In this document: positions 46,508-59,240 of the stretch, one piece after another
Numbering within the stretch: position 1 is the stretch's first letter
Layout of the letters: the number at the start of each line of letters is the position of its first letter
The notes under the pieces: generated by a model
Seen by the model: the letters and a program-made list of their open reading frames with translations, nothing else
What the model was told of the DNA's origin: nothing
Databases searched by the model: none
Program-made: the position numbers and the translations under genes
Assembly (NCBI GenBank): GCA_026225945.1
Contig: JAMJFZ010001809.1
Span: forward strand, 62,001-126,000
DNA length: 64,000 nt
Source: Cricetomys ansorgei
Lineage: Eukaryota; Chordata; Mammalia; Rodentia; Nesomyidae
Reading direction: 5' to 3'

Positions 46508-46594
46508 ATGAGCCTCTGGGTGGACAAATACCGGCCGTGCTCCCTCGCCCGGCTGGACTACCACAAGGACCAGGCGGCGCAGCTGCGCAACCTG
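46508..46594 (+). CDS. Rfc3: Rfc3 coding exon 1
   Basis: Encodes residues 1-29 including the conserved RFC-box motif DKYRP. It ends in CTG before the donor GTGAGG, in phase 0. Very CpG-rich. Confidence 0.97.
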
Positions 46595-49500
46595 GTGAGG
46601 CCGGGGCGGGGGACGGAGAAGGGGGCAGGGAGGGAACGGAGGGGGAGGACGTGGGGGTGCGTGCGGCCTCTGCGGGGTGCCGGGAGCCTGGTGCGGGCCT
46701 GAGGGAGGCCGGCGTAGTGGCAAGTAGAGAGCAGCCCCCAGCCGCAGGCGCTGGGCGTGAGTGTTGCTGCTGGGCGCAGCGCTGGATGGAAAGCTGCTGG
46801 AGGCGGCCGTGCTCTCTCCACGCCCTGCCCGCAGTTGCTGGCTGCTGCAGACTCACGCCTAGATCTTTTCTGAAGAGGAAGTTTATTTTCACGCATGTCT
46901 TTAGCCTTCGTGTGAGAGTTTTCGGAAAAACCCCGAGTGAAATGGAAGATGTGTATGTAATTCAAAAGAAAGCATTATACTTCACGTATGTGCACAGCAG
47001 TTTCCCTTCCAGTAGCTTCAGCATTAAGTTTTCTAGCCATGGGATGGATACATTTTATTTTGTCTCTGTGGCTACTTGTAGAGCATTGGGACTGCGTATT
47101 TAGAGCAGAAGCTTAACGTGCTATTGCTACCGTGTTAATAAATTTGCTTTCCAGCAGTCTGCACCTCCTCATCAGATCAAGCCCCCACCCTGTGGTGTGA
47201 TAGCACTCTCTTACTGGTGTCTTTAACTTAGTTTACATCCCTGCTCTTATGGGAAGTTCTCCTGCACCTCCCAAGTCAACTTGCAAGGAATTCAGTGCAC
47301 CCGCTTCTTAGCAGGAGGACTGTTTTGGGGGACCCAGACAAGACAGGCATGTGTCTCAGTTACAGAGATCCGATTCCTTGTTCCCTCAGTCCTTCATTTA
47401 AAAAAATGCCCTTCAGATAGAGTGTTCCTACGTTTAAGCATTTGGTGTTGTTTCTTGCGTGTTCTGTGTTGTGCATGTAAATTAGATTAAGTTAGTGATT
47501 AGAGAATAATAAACATTCCAGAGTTTGGTAAATCTTCTATTTGTCATTGGATGCTAAAAGAAATCCCTTGGTCTTTAAAAGTGGTTTGTTTAACCTGGCT
47601 CCCCTGGTTTGACTAGAGTAAAATGCTCTGTTCTTTTTCCCTAGGTGCAGTGTGGTGACTTCCCTCACCTCTTAGTATATGGACCGTCAGGTGCTGGAAA
47701 AAAGACAAGAATTATGTGTATTCTACGGGAACTTTACGGTGTTGGGGTGGAAAAATTGAGAATTGAGCATCAGACTATTACAGTATGTGTCTCACACCAA
47801 GCCTTTGACAATGTGTCTGGCAGGAATGTTTAATCCTGGTCATATATACACCCCTCCCACCTGTGGCTGCCTAGTGTGTGACTTAAAGTGTGTTTGTGTG
47901 TGTGCACGCACGCATGCATGTCTGTAGGTGGGGTGGGTAGGGTAACTGTCTGCTGTCAGTCTTCTCTTTCCATTCTGTTTGAGACAGAGTCTCTTTGCCA
48001 TCCCCTAAGCCAGGCTGGCTGACCTGGGAGCTTCTGAAGCTTGCCCCCTGCCTCCATCTCCCTGTGAGGGTGCCCTGTGATTATAGAAGCTTGCACTCAC
48101 ACCAGTGCTGCCAGGTTTTACGTGGGGTCTGGGGATCTGAACTCTGGTTGTCATGCGTGTACAGCAAATGCTTTTGAACTCAGCCTTTTCCCCAGTCCCT
48201 GGAGTGCCCTTCTCTTAAGTGTTCCCTCAGGCCAGCAGACTTAGCAGTTCTTTACAAATGGGAGTTTTTAGTTTGCCTTGGTTACGGTTGTTTATCTTTT
48301 GCTTTGGCAAGATCATATTTGTTTTGAAGTTATGCAGGGAATACGCCAAGCCCTCCATGGCCTCTAACAGGGTGTGTTAGGATACTGTATTGAAAAAGGA
48401 AGAAATGTTAGTGTGGAAGTAATGCTAGTAATAGTATCTTCAGGAGGGCAAATGGATTTGAGGCTAAGGTTGAGATAGCTCAGAAGAAGCATATTATCTT
48501 CCAAGACAAAAGAGCTGAACAAATAGAAACATGAAGTGTGTTCTCAGTTTGGAGGCTTAATGTTTAAAAGTCTTTTCCCCAAGTTAAGGTATAAATTTCA
48601 ATTAAAATCCCAGTGTTTAAAAGCTCTGTGATGCCATACTAAATTCCATTTGGTGAATACATTTCTGAAATGGGATAAAGTTACAAAAAGGATAATTGAA
48701 GTTATTGCATTTGTTTCCTTTCTCATCCATAGAAACAGATGGCTTAACATAAACTAACCTAAGGGAAGGTGGGTCTGTTTGGAGGGGACGGGGAGGGGGA
48801 GACTGTTGAGATGTATTGATTTTGAGAGATTAGAAATAGCAAGTTTTTCAGTAAAGTAAATCCAGTTTACCAACTTGAGTCCTGGATTTTAAATTAATTT
48901 TAGAAGATTTAGTCGGTGGTCAGCGATTGTCTTTAGGACCATGGTGAGGTAGGAGAGTTACAGGGGTTTGAGTTTATGAAGGAAGAGCTTCATCTGACAG
49001 GGAACAGGGAGCAGAGCGCCAGGCAGGACGGAACCAGGCACAGATATCCCCCAGGGCCCAATTGAGCGCCACAGTCCACCTCTACTAGGTAGGCCCTACC
49101 TCCTAATATTTCCAGAACATCCAAAATAATAGTACCTGCCGAGGACCGGGTTCCATACTTGAGCCTGTAAGGACATTGCACATTCAAGTTGTGACATGGG
49201 GGCTTATTTTACAAGATAGCAAGCAAATCAGCTAAGAGTGTTGTTAAGACTAAAACAATAATGCCATAATTCAATCTGTGAAACTAAATAGCCCACAAAC
49301 ATGCAGGGTGTACTTCACATTAATGGAAAGGGGGAGTCAGCATAGCTGGTCACCTATTGGAGGAAAAATAAAGATAAATCTTGTGCCATACAGTTAGAGG
49401 TTTTGCGTAATTTAAAGATTACATGTTATGATGAGATACTGACTATCTTAGAAGGACATGTCTTAGGCTGTGAGCTACCTGATGGACGGGGGAAGCCCTT

Positions 49501-52500
49501 TTGTTGAAGAACATGGAAACTTCACAAAAAAGTGGATACTAAGAGCGTGTGGTTTAAGTCCGTAAGTCAGGATAAGCCAAACCGGAGAAGGACTGACCTA
49601 ACGTATTTGAGGTGCATGCCAGATAATGGTCTCTCAGACAGACAACAGAAAGACAACTTGCTCAAAAACAGCAAGTAATCCCAGACTGACATACGAACAG
49701 GCAGCAACACGTGAGGATATTGGAGCTTTGGGGTGGCCCAGCAGTGGGAGCCTGTTCTGTATTGTAAAGCAGCAAGATTAGAATCCAGTCAGTGAAACTG
49801 ACCAGCCAGACAAGTTAGTTTCTTGTTGAGCTGATGGGGTTATATGTAGACAGGTGACGCAGGCAAGCACAGTGGCAACAATGTGAAAATCCGTCAGTGA
49901 CTACACAGGGGTTATCTGTGGAACATGCACGTTACAAGTTGACAAGTTACACAGACCAGGTGTCTGACACATTAGTGAGAAAAGCAAAGCAGGTACACAC
50001 AAATTCTCTCCCTTCATATTTTTATTTTCCATGGGACACTTATCCTGGGAATGTATTTTTCCTTTATTTCTGTGTTAACATGGAAAAGACTGCAGATAAT
50101 TGACAGTGGTGATTTGGTGATAAATGAAAAAAAGAAGATAGCCAGTAAGTAAGTGTTAAGCAGATTCTTGTTTTCTTCACAGACTCCATCTAAAAAAAAA
50201 ATTGAAATCAGCACCATTGCCAGTAATTACCACCTTGAAGTTAATCCCAGGTAAATTGCTACCAAATATCTTTTTGAAAGTAGTTAGAAATAAAGTTAGT
50301 AGTTAGTAAACAAGTTCGTAGACATTGTCCTCCAGCCTAGAGGTTTTGTTGAAATGCTGTTATATTTGTGGAAGCACTGGGTATAAAGCAGAGTAAAGTG
50401 AAGCTGCATGCTTGACGCGTGGCCTGGTACTGGCCTGCTGTTCGCTTTGCGTGGAAGTCCGCTCTCTGCAGAGCTCCTTGTTTCCCACAGTTCTGTGCGT
50501 GAGTTCTGTTGCGCTGTCCTGACTCATTGAGTGCTGATGGGCGTGAGCAGAGCTCTGAAAGTCGATCCTGTCTGGAATGAGTATTCAGACGCTGAATGTG
50601 GGCCGCCAGATTCTTTGGCATATTTTGTGTTTCAGTGTCTCAGAGTGTTATGATAGCCACCAGCCAATGCCTGGCTGCCTACTGACACACAAGATCCGGG
50701 TCCTGTTTGTGGGGCGGGGGCCACTGGGGATGCAAGTTGCAATTTCAAAGTTGAGAAAACTGTTGGGGTTCTGTGTGGCCTGGGGCATTCTTGGAGAAAT
50801 ACAGATCAGAGGATCTTAGGGCAGAGGCTGTCATGGACCATGGCACCGAATGTGTGTCTGTACAGGAGAGCAGAATGGAGGAGGAGTGTTTTAAGTCTGT
50901 GGGTGTGTGCATTTGGTGGCAGGCACTGGTGAACTGTTCCCAGTCCTGGGCTAGTGGGGAATGTGCAGCTTCTTACTGGGAAAATGATCACCAGAGTCCA
51001 GATGATCTGATCCAGCTGTAGGAAGTAGAGGGAAACTTAATGGCTGTGTGGGCAGTTACTAAACAGTGGATAAATGAGATGTGATTAGGTCTTAACTTTT
51101 TGTAGCGAGTAAGGCAGCATCAAGATACTTGTTAAACTGTTAATTTTGTTCTTTAATAATAAACTACTCTAAGAACACAGAGTGTTTTCAGTGGTAATAC
51201 AACCAAAATTTGTTAGTCTAAAACATCTGAATTTTAAAGGTTTATAATTGTAATTAGATATTACTAATTTCAACAAAAAAATTAACCAAAAGATTTTCAG
51301 TAGTAGCCACTCATGGTGGTATACCTTAGAGGGTGATGAAGGAGGATTGAAAATTCAAAACAGTATAGGCCACATAGCAAAAAACCTCATGCATTTAGAA
51401 AACAAAACAAAAGAAAGCAAACCTGACGTTTTCCGTGTAATAACAGGCTAAGAATGAAGTGTAATACTTGGTGCATATTCACAGCCGTGTAACCGCTGTT
51501 CTTCCGTTGTGTAGCGATGCGGGGAACAGCGACAGGGTTGTGATTCAGGAGATGCTGAAAACAGTGGCACAGTCACAGCAGCTTGAAACCAGCTCACAAA
51601 GAGACTTTAAAGGTGAGTGGTAAGAGGCCTTCCGTGAGGCAGAGCTGGAAATGAGTGTGGACTGTGCGTGGTCCTGCACACCTTGATCCCAGCACTAGGT
51701 GGGGGGCGGGGGGATCTCTAGTTCAAGGCCAGCCTGTTCTACAGAGCCAGCTCCAGGATATCCAGGACTACATAGAGAGACCCTGTCTCCGAAAAAGAAA
51801 TGAAAAAAGAATTCGAGCCCTGGTCTCTGCTCACTGGTGTTCACAGTCTGCTGTCTGGTGGATATTTGACATTTTAGAGCAAGACAACTAGAGTACACAT
51901 CATTTAAAATAAGAAACAGCATGGTTTAAAAATAACTGGCTTTATGACCAGCGTTTGCGGCCGTGAACTGGGAGCAAAGAATGAAAACCAGCTGTGATCC
52001 CATCTCCTGGAGACAGCTGCTGTTGACTGACTTTCGCCTGCCTGTGATTTTTATACGCATGTAATTCTTACACATAAGATTTGTGATGTCAAAAACACCG
52101 GATTTTATGCTGTTCTTGTTTTTTGTCATGTTCTTCCTTCAGTGTAAACGTGTACTGCTCCAAAACATCTGCATATTGTTATGTTTTTTCTTTGTTATTT
52201 TGGAGACAAAAGTGTTTTTGTTTTTTTCGTCTATGTGTCTATTTATTATTGGAATTCTTTGCAGTTATCCTGTGTGTGTGCTGCGTGTGGGGATGCGATG
52301 GACTCGCACGTGTGCTCGTGCACTCACACGCCACAGGTGGCACTGCTGTTTTCCTAGCTTGTTCTTAAAGTTACCTTTGAGTTGAGGTCTCACTGAACCT
52401 GGAGTTCCCTGATCTCGGCTCTGCTGCTAGGCTGGTGAGCTCTGCCTGCCTCTGCTCCCCCAGCTCTGTTTTATGCCCAGCTTTTTACATGAGTGTGGGG

Positions 52501-55500
52501 CTGAACTCAGGTACTCATGCTTCCAAAGTTATATTAACGTTTTACATTAAATATATGGTTACGTGAAAAGTAATGTTTTTCTTAGAACTTTGAATTCAAT
52601 GTAACTCTTTTCTGTTGACCATTTTTTAAACAAAATGTTGCAGGGAAGGTTTTCATGCAGTCTTAGAAAGTAGTAGGCAGAGAGGGCTTTCCTGGGTTCT
52701 CTCCCGTGTTTCATTTTCAGAAAGCAGTGAGGTGCATGACCATGTGCAGTGGGCTCGACCTGTTTTTCCTACCACTCTACACCCTTGTCCTCGTCTCTTT
52801 GCTGCTCTCTCAGCTGCTGCTGCTGCTGGGTTCTGAGTAGAGAGTCATCTTAGCAGGGAGCTGCCTTTTGTTATTCTCAGAACCAGCTACTTCCCCAGAC
52901 CATACTGTGTCAGGGTCTCGTGTGCTCACCCACAGGTTGAGCCCTGAGCGACCTGCACCTGCTTGTGACTTCTGCTTTCATATTTCCGTGATTCCCATTG
53001 TGTCTGTTGGGCAGTTTGGGGTTTTCCTTTCTCACAACCGACAAGTGTTTTTCCTCTTTTCACCACCACTCAAGCGTGGTGTCATGGCTTTGTCATTGTT
53101 TGTTTCAGCTCAAATGTGGATACAGTTTGACTTAGACTTTTAGGCTGTTTTGTCTACAGGCATATTTAAATAGAATCCTGCTGCTACTGCCATCCTTTAG
53201 AAATAGCTTGTTAATATAGTGAAAAATATGAAAGTTGGATTAATTCCCTGTCAGTGCACCATTCCTGAACTACTTTAAGGCTGGCTGTTTCTCGATTGCA
53301 GCCAGATGGGATCTTCCTGTACCTGCTTCCAAATCTCCTGCTGGCTTATCCATTGGCTGTGTCTCTTGCAGCAGAGATTCCCAAAATTAAAAGTTCCTTA
53401 GAATTTATGGTGCAGCACAGCACTTCCTTGTCTTGCAGCTTTGTCATTAATGATGAAGGCTGGAGTGAAGCAAGAAGCCCTAATCTAACTCCATTTTTGG
53501 CCACATATCTTAATCTTGTTTGATTGCAACATTTGAAAATAATATTCTTACCTTTTCTAATCTAATATGTCCTTTTCAAAGGTAAAAGTAGAACAGGCAT
53601 CTCTTTAGGATTTTGCGCTGATTAGTGAGGACATAGGAAAGGCAGATAATATTTGAGAGGCTCCAGTTGAAGTTGGTTTTGTTTCTCTTTGACCCAGTGG
53701 TGTTGTTGACAGAGGTGGACAAACTCACAAAGGATGCTCAGCACGCCTTGCGAAGAACCATGGAGAAGTACATGTCCACCTGCAGGCTGATCTTGTGCTG
53801 TAATTCCACATCTAAGGTGATACCTCCCATCCGTAGTAGGTGCCTGGCAGTTCGTGTGCCTGCTCCCAGCATAGAAGACGTAAGTCCAGTTAAGCTTGCA
53901 GAAATACTTCAGGTTTTGTTTTCTAAAACATAGTGAAGCATGTCAGTCATTTATAGCAGTTGCTGACAGACAGGAAGGCCACCGTTGGTAGTGCACAGTG
54001 GGTGTTTAGTGGGAAATGCAAATAGACATCCATCTTCAGCTATCTTTTACTCTTATTTTTTCCACTTTAGTTTTTTTACTTATTTTTAAATTTTTCTTCT
54101 CATAACTACTCTTTTTTTGTTGTTGTTTGTTTTTTGAGACAGGGTTTCTCTGTTGTAACCCTGGCTGTCCTGGAACTCACTCTGTAGACCAGGCTGGCCT
54201 CTAACTCATAGAGATCCGCCTGCTTCTGCCTCCCGAGTGCTGGGACTAAAGGGTGGTGCGCCACCGCTGCGGCACATATAATTACTCTTAACAAATGAAT
54301 ATTATGAATTCGCCGGACTCCGTGGAGTCCCATGAAGTATTGTGTCTTGTGCCTCAAGCTGATTTATTGAGTTACAGGGTAATGAGATCATAGAGGAGCT
54401 AGATAATGTCTGTCCCTGGTCCTCTGCGGGGTCAGCACTGTATTTCCCTCTTATCTTAACAGCTGTCAGTAAAATGTCCTCGTCTCTCACAACAGACAGA
54501 TTTCCGTCATGCTAGAGTGGAAGACTGCATGCAGCAGCGTGTGCTGTCCTGTCCTGTCCAGTAGGTAGTGGAGGCTCACAGAGGCAGTGTCACCTGGTGT
54601 CCTGGAGGAGCCGAGCAACACTGGAGGGCTCCACAGCAGGGTTAACAGGCTAGGAATAACCTCACTGTGCTTTTCCGCTTTTGTTTTTCTGTCCTACAGA
54701 TTTGCAGTGTATTATCCACCGTCTGCAAGAAGGAAGGTCTGGCTCTTCCTCCGAAACTGGCTCAAAGGCTGGCGGAGAAGTCTTGCAGGAACCTCAGGAA
54801 AGCCTTACTTATGTGTGAAGCTTGCAGAGTGCAGCAGTGAGTGGGGAGTCACCGCGGGGCTGAGCACGTGGTGTGTTGTTAACTAGTAGAGTGGGGCGTC
54901 ACCGTGGGGCTGAGCACACCGTCACCGCGGGGCTGAGCACACGGCGGTGTGTTGTTAACTAGCAGAGTGGGGCGTCACCGCGGGGCTGAGCACATGGCGG
55001 TGTGTTGTTAACAGAGTGGGCGTCACCGCGGGGCTGAGGATGTTAACTAGCAGAGTGGGCGTCACCGCGGGGCTGAGGATGTTAACTTGCAGAGTGGGCG
55101 TCACCGCGGGGCTGAGGATGTTAACTTGCAGAGTGGGCGTCACTGCGGGGCTGAGCACACGGCGGTGTGTTGTTAATAGCTTTATTTTGTCACGTAGATA
55201 CCCTTTTACTGAAGACCAAGAAATCCCCGAGACAGACTGGGAGGTGTACCTGAGGGAGACGGCAAATGCTGTTGTCAGTCAGCAGACGCCACAGAGGTAA
55301 CAGTGTGGAGGGGAACGGATGTCGTGACATTCCCACGCATAATTCAGTTTTGCGCCTCAGTGTTGGAACAATAGTCTGAAAAGGAAAGAAATGACATTTA
55401 AGATGTGAAATACAGTGGCCAAAGTAGTTACTGTGTAGTTTTATGCTCTTCCTTAGTCTCTTAACATGTAAAGTTGGACTTTATTCATAAAGGAAATTTT

Positions 55501-58500
55501 GGCTGTTTCTCCTTTTTTCCAGAATACTAGGTAGTTTAGTTTTAGTGCACAGCACAAGTGCCCAGTGTTCTCAGGCTAAAAGAACAATTGTAGTTGTGGT
55601 ATTGCTTTATATTGATGTAGAGGGTGCCAGAAAGACACCCGCTCCAGCTCTCATCCCAGCTTAGCCAGATGTCCTGGCAAGTGACTTCCCCTTAGATTTC
55701 CAACTTTTTCTTTTGTATAACGATACACTGTCTTTGTCCTGCCAGGGGTGTTTGTGGGTAGTGCCAGGGATCAAGAGATTGTTCGATATGGTTCCAGAAC
55801 CAGAAACACTGCTCATGCCCAGGGATAGGATCTGTTTGGAGAGATGCAAAGTACTTAGAAAGCATCAGTTTGCCAGACGCATACGCTAAAGCTGTTTTTC
55901 CATTCATGTCAGTAGGCTTGTTGCTCAGTAGTGGGCAGTTCTGAAAAGGTCTCAGCTACTAGTTACCTGTTTGTGGCAGCTCAACTGACTAAGGGCGTTT
56001 GCATAGCTCTGAGTAAATGTGACAGTTTTGAGGTTCCCCTGCAATGTGGCATTTTCAGGCTCACAGGCTCACTTGTTTCCTGTCACAGCTGAGAAGCAAG
56101 CCATCCTTGCACCTTAGAGGGAGCTGATCATTTTAGGGTGCAGAATAGACTTTAGTGCAGCCCCGAGAGCTTGAGTGTTCTAACTTAGATGAAAATAACG
56201 GTTGATATCTGATGAGACAGAGCTTTATACAATTCTCATTAGCATCAATCAGTAAGGTGGGTATAGTGAGGCATTGTGGGTACTGCTGTATGGTAATCTT
56301 ATTGTGGCAAAGTCTCAGACTCCTGGGTCCAGGAAAGGAGTTTGAACTACTTTTAAAAAAACTTCTAAGCTGGGTGGTGGTGGTGCATGCCTTTATCTTA
56401 GCACTCAGGAGGCTGAGGCAGGTGGATCTCTGTGAGTTCGAAGCCAGCCTGGTCTACAGAGTGAGTTCCAGGACAGCCAGAGTTAACAACAGAGAAACCC
56501 TGTCTCAGAAAAAAAAAGAAAGAAAACTTCTGAATCACCATCTTGATTATCTGGAGTGACACATCTGCAGTAGCTTACTTAGAGCCCTGGGTAAAATTGC
56601 TTTTCTTTTGGTTCAGGTAATACATTATAGAAAGAGAAAGACAACTTTTCTGAGCTGCAGAAATACTACTTTTTATTCTTGTTGTGACCTGCGATGTGTG
56701 GATTTCCTTTACACTCTCCTGAACATGTCATGAGAGGGCCCTGAATTAAGAGCTCTGAGGTTTGGCACCTGTATTGGAAGCTCTGGCTGTCCCTTCCATG
56801 GTCAGCTTTGTGTCCCTGCTGTATTGTTTATAGATTGGGTGTTCATACTTTACGCTGACATCACTCCATCCCTTGTGTGATTGACTGGTGATTGACTGCC
56901 CAGGATTTTCACAGCCACTCGGTAGATAATTTAAGCATAATAGAACTTGAAGCATCAGTAAAGCAAGTGTGAACACAGTTCCTCACATGAATGAGCTCAA
57001 GCTTTACATTTCAAGGTCTTAGTTTCCTTTTTAAATTATTCTCTCTCTCTCTCTCTCTCCCTGTGTGTGTATGTGCACATGTGTGTGTGTGTGTGTACGT
57101 ATGTACACGTGTGTGTGTACGTGCGCGTGCTCAGCCACAATTATGTCAGTATGTAGAGGTCAGAGGACGACTTTCAGGACCCTCTCTCAGGCCTCTGAAG
57201 TCTTGATTTCTTTCTGGTACCATTGTGAGTGAAACAAATAACTGCTGTTTAAAAGGTATAAAAAAAAAAACCTTTAAAAATAAATGAACTGGTCCTTGGC
57301 CATGGTTAATTATCCTAGGAAGCTGTGGCAGGAAGATTGCTTCCAATTCAAAGCCCGCACGAGCTACATGAGGAGGGTCAAGCCACTTGGGCTACAGGAA
57401 ACTGTCTGAACAGACAGAGTAAAGTGGGATAGATTGGGCTGTCTCACTGGTACAGCACAAGTCAGAGGTAGCTTCTTTCTGCATCTGGGTGATACATCCA
57501 CTCAGAAAATGGGCCTGTCCTGGCTGGTTTATTAACATTGCTCCCTGCTTTTTATCACAGAATAGCAATTCCTTTGTTTTATATAGGCTCCTTGAAGTCC
57601 GTGGGAGACTCTATGAGCTTCTAACTCACTGTATTCCTCCTGAGATAATAATGAAGGTAAGTGACCCCGTTTCCCAGCTTCAGCTTTTGTAACTATGAGC
57701 TGGACACCAGCCATGTGGTCACCTTGCTTTTGTAATGCTAAGATACATCATCATCCTCTCTAACATTCAGTCATTCTAAAGATAGTGATTTATTCTCTTC
57801 TGTGCGCCAGGCAGGGAGGAAGGACTCAGTTGGGACTTTTATGTTCTAGCAAGTGACATGGGAGAGAAGTAAAGGTTTCAGGGTGTTGTGTTTTAAAGAA
57901 GAAAAGTGAAGCTGGGAGGTGATGGCTTATGTCTTTAAACCCCATACTCAGCACTCGAGAGGCAGAGGCAGGTGTGTCTCTGAGTTCAAGGCCAACTTGG
58001 TCTACAGAGTGAGTTCCAGGATGGCCAGGGCTACACAGAGAAACCTGTCTTGAAAAACAAGAGCAAAAGCATAAAAGGAAGACAAGTGAAATAGTAACAG
58101 CTGAGTTACGCTCAGCAGTGGACAAGCTGCTCAGGGAAAGATTTTCTCAGCTGACACTCAGAATTAAGAGGAGAGAAGTGTATATGGCCAGGGAATAGAC
58201 AGTGCACATGGAGAAACGAGGCTGAGGCATAGTACAGTGGAGGTCTGCGGGCTGGGCTGCGTGCTGCTTAGCAAAGTTTACTGACTTTAGATAGGGAATT
58301 CTTGGGGTTTTGTTTGTTTCTATTAATAATGCACAGTAACACGAATAAATTCAAATGATACCAAATATATCAAGGAAAATACCATTTTTAACATGGAGCA
58401 TTAATGCTTTGAATAGACTCTGCTCTTGTCACCTAGTAACTGCTGTGTGTCTAGCTGTTGCTGTGCATCTTCACTGTACGGAGTTTTTACTCAGTGCAGA

Positions 58501-59187
58501 CAGATGGCGCCCATCGCATAACCACGTCAGTCTCTTGAGGATGGTTTTTATTGGTGAAACTTGAGTCTGTAGATTATGATTATTGTTGTAAGGAGTACGG
58601 GTGTGGCTGTCCTTGCACCCTTGTGTAACTACGTCTGCTGCTGTCAGCTTACGATGGGTTGTCCTGAGACCGTCATAAATTCAACGTGTCATGCGTCAAA
58701 ATGGCATAGCCAGACATGCTTTCTGCACTTGTAGCTGCAGCCGCTTGGATGAGGTGGGAGATCTCTTGAGCACATCAGCCTGGGCAGCAGTGAGGTGTCT
58801 CATAGATTAGAAGAGAATTTCATATAGCGTACTTACCCATCAGAGAGCACAGGCTAGTGAGGCACTGTGCTGTAGGTGTTGACTGTTGCCGTTAAGGTTC
58901 TGGGGTTGACTGGCATGGTTCCCCACTTTGTCCTAGGGTCTCAAGAATATTGGACTACATGTCCCTAGCTTGAAAAAGATCAAAATTCAAGATACAATTT
59001 ATTTTTTAATTATTTATTTTATTTTTTGAGATTATAATATAAATATACCATTTCCACTTTCCTCACTCCAAGCCCTCCACATATCTCTCCTTGCTCTCTT
59101 TTCTCACTAACTTATTAATTGTTACATACTGTATCTGTGTGTGTGTTCCTAATATATATGTATATAATATGTGTGTGTGTGTGTGTA

Positions 59188-59240
<53 letters not shown>

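Larger units (their letters stand above)
46220..46730 (+). promoter_or_regulatory. Rfc3: Rfc3 CpG-rich promoter and first-exon region
   Basis: CpG dinucleotides, rare elsewhere in the window, are dense here and extend through exon 1 into intron 1, as in a CpG-island promoter. No TATA box is seen close upstream of the start codon. Candidate sites are an E2F consensus at 46453, a CRE-like TGACGTCG at 46430 and ETS-type GGAA cores near 46409 and 46425. The transcription start is not visible from sequence; it is probably within about 46400-46500. Cell-cycle control through E2F fits a replication gene. Confidence 0.85.
55297..57586 (+). other. Rfc3: Rfc3 intron 7
   Basis: 2290 bp. It holds a B1 at 56367-56522, a (CT)n/(GT)n block at 57041-57125 with a B3 fragment after it, and a B1-like remnant at 57292-57415. 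Confidence 0.8.

Noticed and set aside
46474..47103. 209-codon + frame and 116-140-codon minus frames around exon 1
   Set aside because: They are shadows of the GC-rich Rfc3 promoter, exon 1 and intron 1. The Rfc3 frame itself is the one with protein conservation.
51600..53697. Possible extra Rfc3 exon in intron 4 (frames at 52083-52385 and 53296-53523)
   Set aside because: The nine exons already give the full conserved protein in phase; these frames show no RFC similarity.
54840..55180. Regularly spaced repeats resembling a CRISPR array
   Set aside because: Repeats are imperfect, linkers are also repeated, and the array lies inside an intron of a mammalian gene.
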